Source: DSPP01 sp964607165 (GTDB lineage Bacteria; Zixibacteria; MSB-5A5; DSPP01). Taken from it: DNA of 64,000 bases. Every line of letters starts with the position of its first letter. Position 1 is the first letter of the stretch. Below, one piece after another: positions 33,222 to 40,913 of this stretch. The stretch lies in assembly GCA_964607165.1 (NCBI GenBank), contig CAZSIT010000006.1, positions 53,982 to 117,981 of the forward strand. The letters are read 5' to 3'. A model generated the notes under the pieces. The model did not search any database and was not told the DNA's origin. It saw only the letters and a program-made list of their open reading frames with translations. The position numbers and the translations under genes were made by a program.

Positions 33222-33902
33222 ATGAACGCAAACGAAGTTATGGGTAAGTTAAAAGCGCTGGGGACGGCGCAGAACGTGAAGATTTACAAACGCCACGGGG
33301 CGGGGGGCAATGTTTTTGGAGTGAGTTTTGCCGATTTGGGAAAACTGCAAAAACAAATCAAAACCAATCAGGACTTGGCGGAGAAACTATGGGAGTCAGG
33401 GAACTACGATGCCCGCAATCTGGCGACATTAATTGCCGACCCGAAGGCCATTTCAGAACCGGTGGCCGACCGATGGGTAAAGGAGATTGATAACTACGGG
33501 CACTGCGACCTGGTGGCGAGGGTGGTGGGCCAGACTCCTTTTGCAAAAAAGAAAGCGGAAGAATGGATACAGTCCGAAGATGAATGGGTGGGCCGAACCG
33601 GTTGGGATTTGGTTGGCGGGGTATCGATGCGAAACCAAACCCTGCCGGACGAGTATTTTGAGAAGCATTTGAACACCATTGAAAAGACAGTGCACTCGAG
33701 CAAAAACTTCAGCAAGCACGCGATGATGATGGCTTTGATTGCGATTGGAATACGGAATTCCAAGTTAGAAAAACTGGCAATTGACGCAAACAAACGGATT
33801 GGCAAAGTGGAAGTGGACCACGGCGAAACCAACTGCATAACCCCGGATGTAGTAGCGTATATCAAAAAGATAAAGGCCAGAAAAAAGGGAAGAAGTAGCT
33901 AA
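33222..33902 (+). CDS. DNA alkylation repair protein (AlkD family, HEAT-like)
   Basis: 226 residues, the usual size of AlkD. The protein is all-helical with HEAT-like repeats: LAEKLWESGNYDARNLATLI, DRWVKEIDNYGHCDLVARVV, WVGRTGWDLVGGVSM and HAMMMALIAIG correspond in order to the AlkD core. AlkD-type glycosylases remove N3- and N7-alkylpurines without base flipping. The conserved aromatic/acid pairs appear present (WD..., YGHCD), but I did not verify each catalytic residue. It is a single gene, with the small DUF2087 gene convergent to it. Confidence 0.85.
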   Translation: MNANEVMGKLKALGTAQNVKIYKRHGAGGNVFGVSFADLGKLQKQIKTNQDLAEKLWESGNYDARNLATLIADPKAISEPVADRWVKEIDNYGHCDLVARVVGQTPFAKKKAEEWIQSEDEWVGRTGWDLVGGVSMRNQTLPDEYFEKHLNTIEKTVHSSKNFSKHAMMMALIAIGIRNSKLEKLAIDANKRIGKVEVDHGETNCITPDVVAYIKKIKARKKGRSS

Positions 33903-33903
33903 T

Positions 33904-34188
33904 TCAAGTTTTCTTTTGCAGCCAATACCGGCTCCCATCGAGGGTGCGGTTGAAAAAACCCTTCATATAAAGCTCCCTTCGGAGCAAGGCCGGGTCGCCA
34001 AAAGTGTGATGTCGATTTAATATCTCGTTTACTTCCTTTTCAGAATACTCCCGCCCGGCTTCAAATTTGGAAGCCAAATACTCCAGGGCCATAAGCTGTT
34101 TTTCTTTGTGCTTTCTGGACGGCCAGGATTTGAGGTTGAAATCTTTGTCGAGGAAACCTTTTAGACCTTCGGGAATCTCCGTTGCCAT
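33904..34188 (-). CDS. DUF2087 domain protein
   Basis: 94 residues matching the DUF2087 module: FLDKDFNLKSWPSRKHKEKQ followed by LMALEYLASKF, then EKEVNEILNRHHTFGDPALLRREL and a C-terminal RTLDGSRYWL. The module often forms the C-terminal part of HTH regulators. Here it stands alone, so a DNA- or RNA-binding role is only suggested by the family. It ends 1 base from the stop of the convergent alkD-like gene and is last in the minus-strand run. Confidence 0.75.
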   Translation of the reverse strand: MATEIPEGLKGFLDKDFNLKSWPSRKHKEKQLMALEYLASKFEAGREYSEKEVNEILNRHHTFGDPALLRRELYMKGFFNRTLDGSRYWLQKKT

Positions 34189-34197
34189 ACCGGCAAA

Positions 34198-34869
34198 CTA
34201 CTTGCGGAACTTGAAAGTGGAAAGAACCTGATTAAATACTTGCGCTTCTTTTTCGGGAGGTATAACGCCCGGGAGTTTAAGGTATTCTTTGTAACTCCCA
34301 ATTATTGGATCAAGTTCGGTGATATGCGCACGGGTCACAACCAAAGTTTTTTCCGGGTTCAGAATAAAATAATAGTTATACCGTCCGCATCCTTCGAAGC
34401 CATGAGAAATACGATAACCTTTCAATAAACCCGTTTCGTATTCATCAACATAACCGGGTTCGATTTTGAGCACGCTGTCGGAAACAAAACGGGTAAGAAA
34501 ATATTCTCCTGTAGCGCCTTCATATTGTACCACCGCTCCTTTTAGGTTTTTACCGAGCACCTCGATGGTAACCCTAAAATCGGTCAGCTCCAAAAGGGGC
34601 GGAGAAGGACCATCACCAAAATAACAAGGGTTGGGGTGTTCAAAGGGAATTGAGTGGAGCAGCTTCAATTGTTGGTTCTCTTTTGAAATCCGAATCAGTT
34701 TTGCGGGGTATTTTATTTCAAAATGCTGTTCTTTATCGCGATAAGTTTTCCAACCATCGGCCTTGTTTTCCTCCCGGCTGTTGGAAATAAAAAGTATCCC
34801 TACCAAAACTGAAACAAGAAAAGCTGATTTAGCAAATTTTTGGTTTTGGCTTGATTCTTCCACTATCAC
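34198..34869 (-). CDS. Membrane-anchored protein of unknown function (PsbP-like)
   Basis: 223 residues. A hydrophobic anchor at about 15-30 (AFLVSVLVGILFIS) is followed by WKTYRDKEQHFEIKYPAKLI, a pattern typical of PsbP-like beta-sheet domains in bacterial lipoproteins and anchored proteins. The C-terminal VFNQVLSTFKF is also characteristic of that group (the FLSTFKF ending). No lipobox cysteine was found. It begins 2 bases after the nucleotidyltransferase stop and may be co-transcribed with it. Function unknown. Confidence 0.6.
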   Translation of the reverse strand: MIVEESSQNQKFAKSAFLVSVLVGILFISNSREENKADGWKTYRDKEQHFEIKYPAKLIRISKENQQLKLLHSIPFEHPNPCYFGDGPSPPLLELTDFRVTIEVLGKNLKGAVVQYEGATGEYFLTRFVSDSVLKIEPGYVDEYETGLLKGYRISHGFEGCGRYNYYFILNPEKTLVVTRAHITELDPIIGSYKEYLKLPGVIPPEKEAQVFNQVLSTFKFRK

Positions 34870-34870
34870 A

Positions 34871-35629
34871 TTATACCCAAAATGCTTTCTCCAGCCACTT
34901 TAGCTCTTCCCTCGAATTTACCCCTTGCGCTTCGATGAGGTTCTTCAACAACAGGGCGGCGACTTTCTTTTTTTGACGGCGCAGCAGGGAAACAACTTCG
35001 GGCAGGTAGTATTCTTTTTGGACGTTTTGGTTTTTGATTTGGGAAAGGAGCGAAAAAAAAGGCGGGACGCGGAAGGTGAAAGTGCCGGTGTTGACCTCGC
35101 GGATTTTCCGTTCCTGCGACGTGGCGTCTTTATGCTCCACGATGCGCCAAACATCGCCACTTTTGGAGCGGACGATGCGGCCGTAGCCGGTGGGGTCCGG
35201 CCAACGGGCGGTCAGAACGGTGGCAAACGCTTTCTGTTTTTGATGATACTCCGCCAGCTTCTGAATCGTCTTCGGTTTTAAAGCCGGAACGTCGCCAGCC
35301 AGAATCAAAAGTGTGCCGCGAAAGTTTTTGAGCTTGGGATACGCCATCCGCACGGCATGGCCGGTGCCTAATTGAGATTTTTGCCAGACGAACTCAACTT
35401 TGTAATTGCGTAAGGCTTTCTTTACCAATGCGCCTTTGAAGCCGATGACGACGATGATTTTGGAGATGCCGGCGGTTTGTGCCGCTTCCACCACCCAGCA
35501 AACGAGCGGTTTTCCTGCCAGCCGGTGCAAAACTTTCGGAAGAGGCGAGAACATCCGCTTCCCCTTCCCGGCGGCCAAAATTACGGCGGCCAGGTTAGAA
35601 GAGCCGGTTTTTTTCGTTGACCTTGACAA
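34871..35629 (-). CDS. GlmU-like nucleotidyltransferase lacking the acetyltransferase domain
   Basis: 252 residues with the N-terminal pyrophosphorylase half only: AAVILAAGKGKRMFSPLPKVLHRLAGKPL (signature GxGxRM...PK), QLGTGHAV, LAGDVP, GYGRIV and NTGTF. In standard GlmU (about 450 residues) this half makes UDP-GlcNAc and a left-handed beta-helix acetyltransferase follows. Here the protein ends after KWLEKAFWV, with no hexapeptide repeats. It is therefore a single-activity sugar-1-phosphate uridylyltransferase, probably for UDP-GlcNAc or a related sugar. It overlaps panD by 35 bases. Confidence 0.8.
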   Translation of the reverse strand: MSRSTKKTGSSNLAAVILAAGKGKRMFSPLPKVLHRLAGKPLVCWVVEAAQTAGISKIIVVIGFKGALVKKALRNYKVEFVWQKSQLGTGHAVRMAYPKLKNFRGTLLILAGDVPALKPKTIQKLAEYHQKQKAFATVLTARWPDPTGYGRIVRSKSGDVWRIVEHKDATSQERKIREVNTGTFTFRVPPFFSLLSQIKNQNVQKEYYLPEVVSLLRRQKKKVAALLLKNLIEAQGVNSREELKWLEKAFWV

Positions 35630-35942
35630 CTTTGGGATGGAACTTTTTGGCCTCTTCGGGGCTCATTTGCGCGTAAGCCAGAATGATTACGAAGTCCCCA
35701 ACCTGCCCCAGCCGGGCGGCCGGGCCGTTCAGGCAGATGGTGCCGGAATTTTTTTTGCCTTTGATGACATAAGTTTCAAACCGTTCACCGTTGTTTAAGT
35801 TGACCACCTGCACCTTTTCGCCGGTCAAAAGATTGGCGGCGGACATCAATTTCTCATCAATGGTGATGCTGCCGGCGTATTGCAAATTCGCTTCGGTGAC
35901 TTTCGCGCGGTGGATTTTTGATTTCAGAACCTCAATCAGCAT
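35595..35942 (-). CDS. panD: Aspartate 1-decarboxylase
   Basis: 115 residues, the normal proenzyme size. It makes beta-alanine from aspartate for pantothenate. The self-cleavage site is YAGSIT, with Gly24-Ser25 giving the pyruvoyl group; the conserved K9 and NGPAARLG (about 72-79) are present. panB and panC lie upstream on the same strand but are separated from panD by a broken transposase gene and repeats, so the pan operon appears to have been split. The ribosome site AAGGAGAAA precedes ATG 35942. Confidence 0.95.
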   Translation of the reverse strand: MLIEVLKSKIHRAKVTEANLQYAGSITIDEKLMSAANLLTGEKVQVVNLNNGERFETYVIKGKKNSGTICLNGPAARLGQVGDFVIILAYAQMSPEEAKKFHPKVVKVNEKNRLF

Positions 35943-35960
35943 TTTCTCCTTGCTATTTCA

Positions 35961-36080
35961 GGGAGCGTCGCTCCCCCGGCGCACCTGAAGGTACGCCACT
36001 ACGCTTATTATTTAGGTTTTTTTACGTAGGGGTGAACCTTCAGGTTCACCCGCGGGCGAATCGGCAGATTCGCCCTTACG
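35961..36080. repeat. Family C hairpins on the panD side of the RAYT gene
   Basis: 35961-35975 GGGAGCGTCGCTCCC. 35978-36002 GGCGCACCTGAAGGTACGCC then ACTAC. 36025-36080 GTAGGGGTGAACCTTCAGGT then TCACCC, and GGGCGAATCGGCAGATTCGC then CCTTAC. The second is nearly identical to 36656-36681 on the other side of the transposase gene. Confidence 0.75.
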
Positions 36081-36605
36081 TTTTCTTACCATCGGATATG
36101 CCATTCTCCGGCATACCGTCCTGCCAAACATACGGATATTTGTCGACCGATTCAACCAGTCCTTTGCGAACCGGATTGTAAACGATATAGTTGGCAACAG
36201 TCTGCAAATCCTCGGATTTCCGGACAATGTGGTCGTAAAAACCGCGCTGCCAGAGTTGGCCGCCGCCTTGTGCTTTAAAGACAAAAGCGGTCCGGCTTTT
36301 GAAATGCCGCACAAACTCCGAAACGGAGGTTTTTGAATTTTTGGGAGCAACCAAAAGATGAAGATGGTCGGGCATCAGGCAGTACGCGAACAAACGGTAG
36401 CTGAATTGCCCGGCACACTGGCGCAACACCTCCAAAATTTTTCCATTCAAGACGGCGTCTCGAAAGTATTCTCTGCGCGCTACCGTGCAGAGGGTGAGCG
36501 AATAAGCATAAGGGCGGAATAGTCAAATCCGGGAAGACGCAAGGAGTCTTTGCGGGTTAATTGGTTGGGTGAAACTTTACGCTCCGTGCCTATTTTTTCT
36601 TTCAT
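36076..36605 (-). pseudogene. Frameshifted REP-associated tyrosine transposase (RAYT, IS200-like Y1)
   Basis: From ATG 36605 one frame gives MKEKIGTERK... RLPGFDYSA. At about 36511-36515 the frame shifts and YAYSLTLCTVARREYFRD continues to the stop at 36076. One lost C in a GCCCC run restores a single frame. The body carries the Y1 hallmark LMPDHLHLLV (the HUH pair), VRHFKSRTAF, LWQRGFYDHIVRKSEDLQ with a likely catalytic Tyr, and IVYNPVRKGLV. RAYTs recognise and move REP hairpins. This one is flanked on both sides by near-identical C hairpins. It sits between panC and panD. Inactivity is inferred from the frameshift; an assembly error or programmed shift cannot be excluded. Confidence 0.8.
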
Positions 36606-36655
36606 CCTAGTGTCAGAACCCTAAAAACAAGGGTTAACCACCGGGTTAAGCCTTC

Positions 36656-36716
36656 GGGCGCACCTGAAGGTACGCCCCTACGTGTTTTATTAGAGGTGAA
36701 CCTTAAAGGTTCATCC
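36656..36716. repeat. Family C hairpins on the panC side of the RAYT gene
   Basis: 36656-36681 GGGCGCACCTGAAGGTACGC then CCCTAC. 36692-36716 AGAGGTGAACCTTAAAGGTT then CATCC. They mirror 35978-36080 across the transposase. Confidence 0.7.
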
Positions 36717-36723
36717 ATATGTT

Positions 36724-37575
36724 TTAATTCAAACGGCCGTTTACTAAAATATTATCAATCAAACGCACTTTCCCCAAACGAGCGGCAAGAGATAAAACCA
36801 TCGGCTTTCCCGGCTCTCGCGCCGGCTCAAGCGTTTTAGGGTCGGAGGCCTCAACATATTCGATTTCAAACGCGGAGCGGCTGGCGATAAACCCGCGAAT
36901 TTCGGCCAGCGCTTCTTCCACAGGAATTTTGGCGGCCAATTTTTCGGCTCCTAACTTTAACGCCTGATACAAAATAGCCGCTTCTTTTCTATCCGCTTCG
37001 CTAAGATAGCTGTTGCGAGAGGAGGCTGCGAGACCGGAAGTTTCACGCACGGTGGGGCAGACGACGACTTTCAAAGGAAAATTCAAGTCTCGAACCATCT
37101 GTTCAATGACCACCATCTGCTGGAAATCTTTTTGGCCAAAGAAAGCGACATCCGGCAGGCAGGCGTTGAAAAGCTTGGCGACCACGGTGGCAACGCCGCG
37201 AAAATGGCCGGGGCGGGCGGCTCCATCCAACCCCTGCGTCACTTTTTCGATTTCAACGTAAGTTTGAAAGTCTGATGGATACATTTCGTTTTCCGAAGGG
37301 GTGAATAGAACGTCAACACCCGCTTTTAAACAGAGCATGCGGTCGCGTTTGATGTCGCGGGGGTAGTTGGCCAAATCTTCCGCCGGTCCAAACTGCAGAG
37401 GGTTAACAAAAATCGAAACGCTAACCCGGTCGCATTCTTTTTTGGCCGTTTTTACCAACGAAAGATGTCCTTCGTGTAAATATCCCATCGTCGGCACGAA
37501 GCCGATGGTCAAACCATTTTTATGCCAGTCCCGGCTTTTTTTCTGCATCTGCCGGATGGTGGAAATTTTGAGCAC
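36724..37575 (-). CDS. panC: Pantothenate synthetase
   Basis: 283 residues from GTG 37575, chosen because it gives the normal length and opening (VLKISTIRQMQ) and lies 1 base after the panB stop; longer in-frame starts run into panB. It joins pantoate and beta-alanine using ATP. Signature motifs: VPTMGYLHEGHLSLV (the HxGH-type nucleotide motif), FVNPLQFGPAEDLANYPR, FGQKDFQQ and ASSRNSYLS. It is the second gene of panBC. C-type repeats begin directly after its stop. Confidence 0.95.
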   Translation of the reverse strand: MLKISTIRQMQKKSRDWHKNGLTIGFVPTMGYLHEGHLSLVKTAKKECDRVSVSIFVNPLQFGPAEDLANYPRDIKRDRMLCLKAGVDVLFTPSENEMYPSDFQTYVEIEKVTQGLDGAARPGHFRGVATVVAKLFNACLPDVAFFGQKDFQQMVVIEQMVRDLNFPLKVVVCPTVRETSGLAASSRNSYLSEADRKEAAILYQALKLGAEKLAAKIPVEEALAEIRGFIASRSAFEIEYVEASDPKTLEPAREPGKPMVLSLAARLGKVRLIDNILVNGRLN

Positions 37576-37576
37576 T

Positions 37577-38383
37577 CTAATAGCTTTCTTCTTCGGTTGG
37601 AAAACGGTGGTGTTTGACATCCTCCATAAATGCTTTGGTCGCTTTGCGGATTTCCTCCGACAAATTGGCGTAGCGGCGGACAAACTTCGGCTTGAAGTCG
37701 GAAAAAAGCCCCAGCAAATCATTGGTCACCAGCACCTGACCGTCGCAATGCGGCCCGGCGCCGATGCCGATGGTCGGAATTTTTACCGCTTCGGTGATTT
37801 TGCGCACCACTTCGGCATACACCCCTTCAATAACCAGCGAAAAAGCTCCCGCTTCTTCGAGAGCCAAGCCACTCTCCATCAAATAGGAGACGGATTTGGC
37901 GTCTTTCCCTTGGACGACATAACCGCCCATTTGGTGCACCGCTTGCGGAACCAAACCGATGTGGCCCATCACCGGAATCCCCACCTCCACCAAATGTTTG
38001 ACAGTTGGGACAATTTCACTCCCTCCTTCCAGCTTAACCGCCGCCGCGCCCGCCTCTTTCAAAAAACGCCCGGCGTTGGCCACCGCCTCGGAAATGGAAA
38101 CTTGATAGGACAGAAAGGGCATATCGCCGATGACCAAGGCCCGTTCCGCCGCCCGGCTGACGGCTTGGGTATGATACAACATCTGCTCCAACGTGATAGA
38201 AAGAGTGCTGGGCTGTCCGTAGAAGACCATATTGGCGGAGTCGCCGACTAACAACGCATCCACGCCAACAGCATCCAGAATCCTGGCAGTTTGGTACTCG
38301 TAGGCGGTCAGAACCACGATCGGCTCACCCCTTTTTTTGAAATCCTTGAAGGTTCGGGTGGTGACTTTATCCGGAGGGGTCAT
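37577..38383 (-). CDS. panB: 3-methyl-2-oxobutanoate hydroxymethyltransferase
   Basis: 268 residues. It transfers a hydroxymethyl group from methylene-tetrahydrofolate to alpha-ketoisovalerate, the first committed step to pantothenate. Motifs: LTAYEYQTARILD, VGDSANMV, KLEGG (about 118-122), MGHIGLVPQ and GIGAGPHCDGQVLV (about 194-207). It overlaps the upstream exported-protein gene by 4 bases and is followed directly by panC. The same run contains folB and folK, which supply the folate cofactor pathway. Confidence 0.96.
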   Translation of the reverse strand: MTPPDKVTTRTFKDFKKRGEPIVVLTAYEYQTARILDAVGVDALLVGDSANMVFYGQPSTLSITLEQMLYHTQAVSRAAERALVIGDMPFLSYQVSISEAVANAGRFLKEAGAAAVKLEGGSEIVPTVKHLVEVGIPVMGHIGLVPQAVHQMGGYVVQGKDAKSVSYLMESGLALEEAGAFSLVIEGVYAEVVRKITEAVKIPTIGIGAGPHCDGQVLVTNDLLGLFSDFKPKFVRRYANLSEEIRKATKAFMEDVKHHRFPTEEESY

Positions 38384-39213
38384 CGTTTCTTTACTTTTGC
38401 CCTGCCGCTTTGCTCGGAAAGCTTAATCCGCTGATATCCCGTTGGAACCATAAAGTCAACGGCGTTCTGTTTTTCGGCATGCAGCTCTATTACACTCCGG
38501 GTATAAAAATACTCTCTTTGTTTTGAGCCCAACTTTCGGCGCAGGGTGACTTTGAATTCCAAGGGGAATATCGGGCTAACTACCGTTTTCTTTTCCAGTT
38601 CTACCAACCGGATCCCAAAAACAGAGGAGATTCGATTGGCATCAAATTCTTTCAGGGTTTTGCTTCCTCCAAATTTTTTTTGGCGGAATTGGTTATAAAA
38701 TTCGATCTCCTCTTTACCTAAAAAACCCTCGGTGGGCAACCAGTAGTCTACTTCCAGCTCGGAGGTCCCAACCGGCTTTCCGGCAGAGTCCAAAACAGAG
38801 CCGCTCCAAACCCGCTGGCGGTGTTCGCACAAAGCCTCTGCGATTTTTCGTTTGTCGGTCAAAAACTTTTCCTGCAACGTCCCTGCGGTTAATTTCATTG
38901 TCCAACTGGCCGGCATAGGAATGGATGAGTCGACAGGTAGGGAACGGGCAAAACACTTTCTGCCGTAGGACATATAATAAAAGACACTGTCGGTGTAGTT
39001 GGGCACCAACTCGACCGTGTCGATAAAGCCGCCATATTGGGAAAACTTGCGGATGATTTTGGCCGAAGTCTGGCGAACGACCACCGTCTGCCAGACAACC
39101 GCAGTATCTTTGCGGGTTCCTCCCCAAAAAGATTCCCGGACTACCATACGCAGGTCGGCATAGACCGAAGTTGGCAGCAAAACTGCCCAAACAAATAAAA
39201 GGCCCTTTTTCAT
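38380..39213 (-). CDS. Exported protein of unknown function
   Basis: 277 residues with a signal peptide (MKKGLLFVWAVLLPTSVYA). The mature part appears beta-rich (RMVVRESFWGG, AVVWQTVVVRQTSAKIIRKF, VFYYMSYGRKCF, FKVTLRRKLG). No catalytic motif or known domain is recognised; the overall pattern of paired strands reporting on a metal- or ligand-dependent residue set is reminiscent of DUF4412-like exported proteins, but weakly. It is coupled to panB by a 4-base overlap and to the kinase gene before it by a 4-base overlap, so it is translated with metabolic genes despite being exported. Confidence 0.6.
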   Translation of the reverse strand: MKKGLLFVWAVLLPTSVYADLRMVVRESFWGGTRKDTAVVWQTVVVRQTSAKIIRKFSQYGGFIDTVELVPNYTDSVFYYMSYGRKCFARSLPVDSSIPMPASWTMKLTAGTLQEKFLTDKRKIAEALCEHRQRVWSGSVLDSAGKPVGTSELEVDYWLPTEGFLGKEEIEFYNQFRQKKFGGSKTLKEFDANRISSVFGIRLVELEKKTVVSPIFPLEFKVTLRRKLGSKQREYFYTRSVIELHAEKQNAVDFMVPTGYQRIKLSEQSGRAKVKKR

Positions 39214-39896
39214 CTTTCCTTCTTAACCAAGGGCTGCCCGTCGGTGAAATCCGGCCGCCAGTAGCGGGTGCCCAGAACCGGCTTTTCGATTTCTGCAGTT
39301 AACAGCTCGAAGTCTTTTGAACTGGCGACGAAGTCCAATTTGTCGGTGTTAACGACCAAAAGCGGGGTTTGGTTATAGTCGAAGAAAAACTGACGGTACT
39401 TTTCAACCACTTTTTCTAAATACTCCGGGGCCATATTCTTTTCATAGTTCCGGCTGCGCATCTTTATCCTTTTCCACAGAACCGGAAAGGAAGCCTCCAG
39501 ATAAATCACTAAATCCGGCTTGCGCGTGGCTTTGGAAAGACTCTCTTCCAACTTTTGATATAAATATAATTCCTTTTCGTTAAGAACCAGTTCGGCAAAG
39601 AGCCGGTCTTTGGGCAAAATGTAATCGAAAACCACCCCGGGAAAGAACAAATCGGGGAGAGACAGCTCCACCTGCTGCCTCCAGCGGGAAAGAAGAAAGA
39701 ACAACTGGGCCTGAAAGGCGCTTTTGCGGGGCGCGCGGTAAAACTCGGAAATGAACGGGTTTTCATCCGCCTCTTCCAAAACGGCGCGATACCCCAAATT
39801 TTCTGCCAGCAATTTGGCCAGGGAGGTTTTGCCGGCGCCGATGGGGCCTTCCACCGCCAGATAAGTTGGTTTATTAACTTTTGATTGCTCTTTCAT
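39210..39896 (-). CDS. Deoxynucleoside kinase
   Basis: 228 residues, the size of bacterial dGK/dAK enzymes. It phosphorylates deoxynucleosides for salvage. P-loop GPIGAGKTS at about 18-26. EEADENPFISEFY (substrate-binding Glu), the DRLFAELVL segment after FDYILPK, YLEASFPVLWKRIKMRSRNYEK with the arginine-rich LID-like region and a late VVNTDKLDF all match the family in order. It overlaps folK by 4 bases. Base preference (adenine or guanine) cannot be told from the sequence. Confidence 0.88.
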   Translation of the reverse strand: MKEQSKVNKPTYLAVEGPIGAGKTSLAKLLAENLGYRAVLEEADENPFISEFYRAPRKSAFQAQLFFLLSRWRQQVELSLPDLFFPGVVFDYILPKDRLFAELVLNEKELYLYQKLEESLSKATRKPDLVIYLEASFPVLWKRIKMRSRNYEKNMAPEYLEKVVEKYRQFFFDYNQTPLLVVNTDKLDFVASSKDFELLTAEIEKPVLGTRYWRPDFTDGQPLVKKER

Positions 39897-40453
39897 CCCC
39901 GCACTTTTTCCAGCCGCAAGAGATCTTCTAATTTTCCCATCCAGCGCACATTCTCGGAATGACCCTTCTCCTCCAGCAAATGGGAAATGCTTTTACCCTG
40001 CACGGGGTGAACTAAACCGGGGGCAATTTCTGCCAGGGGAACCAAAACGAACTCCCTTTCCGCCAACCGGGGATGGGGAATTTCCAATATGGGATGTTTG
40101 ATTTTCTCGCTTCCATAAAAGAGAATGTCGATGTCCAGGGTCCTCGGCAAGACCTTCCCGGTTTTGCGAACCCGTCCAAAACTTTTTTCGATTTCCAGAA
40201 GTCTCCCCATCAACTCTTCCGGCTCTAAATTGGTTTTAAAAGCAACCGCCAGATTGTAAAACGCGCATCCTTCCACCCCCACCGGGTCGGTTTCGTACAC
40301 CGAAGAAAGCGTAAGCGGAGAAACGGCCAGTTTTTTCAACCGTCCAACGGCTCCGATGAGATTCTCCAAGCGGTTTCCCAAATTGGAACCGAGCGCCAAA
40401 TAGACCTCTACTTCCTTTTTAACCCGGGCCATCGGCATTAACCTTTGGGCCAA
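39893..40453 (-). CDS. folK: 2-amino-4-hydroxy-6-hydroxymethyldihydropteridine pyrophosphokinase
   Basis: 186 residues. It transfers pyrophosphate from ATP to the pterin in folate synthesis. Motifs: YLALGSNLGNRLENL (about 18-32), SSVYETDPVG, FYNLAVAFKT, PRTLDIDILFYG (about 116-127, with the metal-binding DxD) and HPRLAEREFVLVPLAEI. It overlaps folB by 16 bases, so the two consecutive folate steps are translationally coupled. The start given, MAQRLMPMARVKKEVE, may be slightly long; M7 or M9 would also fit. Confidence 0.94.
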   Translation of the reverse strand: MAQRLMPMARVKKEVEVYLALGSNLGNRLENLIGAVGRLKKLAVSPLTLSSVYETDPVGVEGCAFYNLAVAFKTNLEPEELMGRLLEIEKSFGRVRKTGKVLPRTLDIDILFYGSEKIKHPILEIPHPRLAEREFVLVPLAEIAPGLVHPVQGKSISHLLEEKGHSENVRWMGKLEDLLRLEKVRG

Positions 40454-40794
40454 TGGGCTTCAGCTTCCACCATCGGCAAACGATACAACCCGGGCGGGGA
40501 AAGCTTGCGCACCCGCACGGTAGTTTTTTTGACCGAAAATTCCTTCCCCAATTTTTCAGCCAGCCGCGAGGCGGCCGTTTCGAGCAGGCGATACTCCTTA
40601 TCCATTTCTTTCAGAATCAAGTGATACACCGCGCTGTAATCCGCCGTTTTTTTTAGCTCATCCTTGGCTGCCGCCGGCGCGAAAGGGAAACAGAGTTCGC
40701 AATCGATTTCCAAAAGCGCTCCGCGCTTCCGTTCCTCTTGCGTTGTCCCGACGTGCGCCGAAAGTTTTAACCCCAAAAGCCGAAGAACATCCAT
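40438..40794 (-). CDS. folB: Dihydroneopterin aldolase
   Basis: 118 residues. It splits dihydroneopterin to hydroxymethyl-dihydropterin and glycolaldehyde. The family pattern is present: LGLKLSAHVGTTQEERKRG (about 6-24, including the substrate Glu region), DCELCFPF, KTADYSAVYHLI, LLETAASRLAEKL (conserved Glu) and VRVRKLSPPG. It is directly coupled to folK. Upstream, a tandem family A repeat separates it from the aminotransferase-fold gene. Confidence 0.92.
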   Translation of the reverse strand: MDVLRLLGLKLSAHVGTTQEERKRGALLEIDCELCFPFAPAAAKDELKKTADYSAVYHLILKEMDKEYRLLETAASRLAEKLGKEFSVKKTTVRVRKLSPPGLYRLPMVEAEAHWPKG

Positions 40795-40811
40795 CTATGG
40801 TGAGCCCTGCT

Positions 40812-40909
40812 TGCCCTGACTTGTTTCGACCTGTTCCGCTTGCGTTGAGCGCAGCGTAAACGAGCGCAGTCGAGGAAGCTCTGTCGAGAAAGCAATGTCG
40901 AAGGGTCGA
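40812..40909. repeat. Long tandem family A repeat
   Basis: CTGACTTGTTTCGACCTGTT, CCGCTTGCGTTGAGCGCAGC, GAGCGCAGTCGAGGAAGC, TCTGTCGAGAAAGCAATGTC, GAAGGGTCGAA: degenerate A units filling the gap between the folB and aminotransferase-fold genes. Confidence 0.65.
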
Positions 40910-40913
40910 ACCA

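Noticed and set aside
37367..38251. Plus-strand frame of 294 codons across panC and panB
   Set aside because: Antisense shadow of two unambiguous pan genes.
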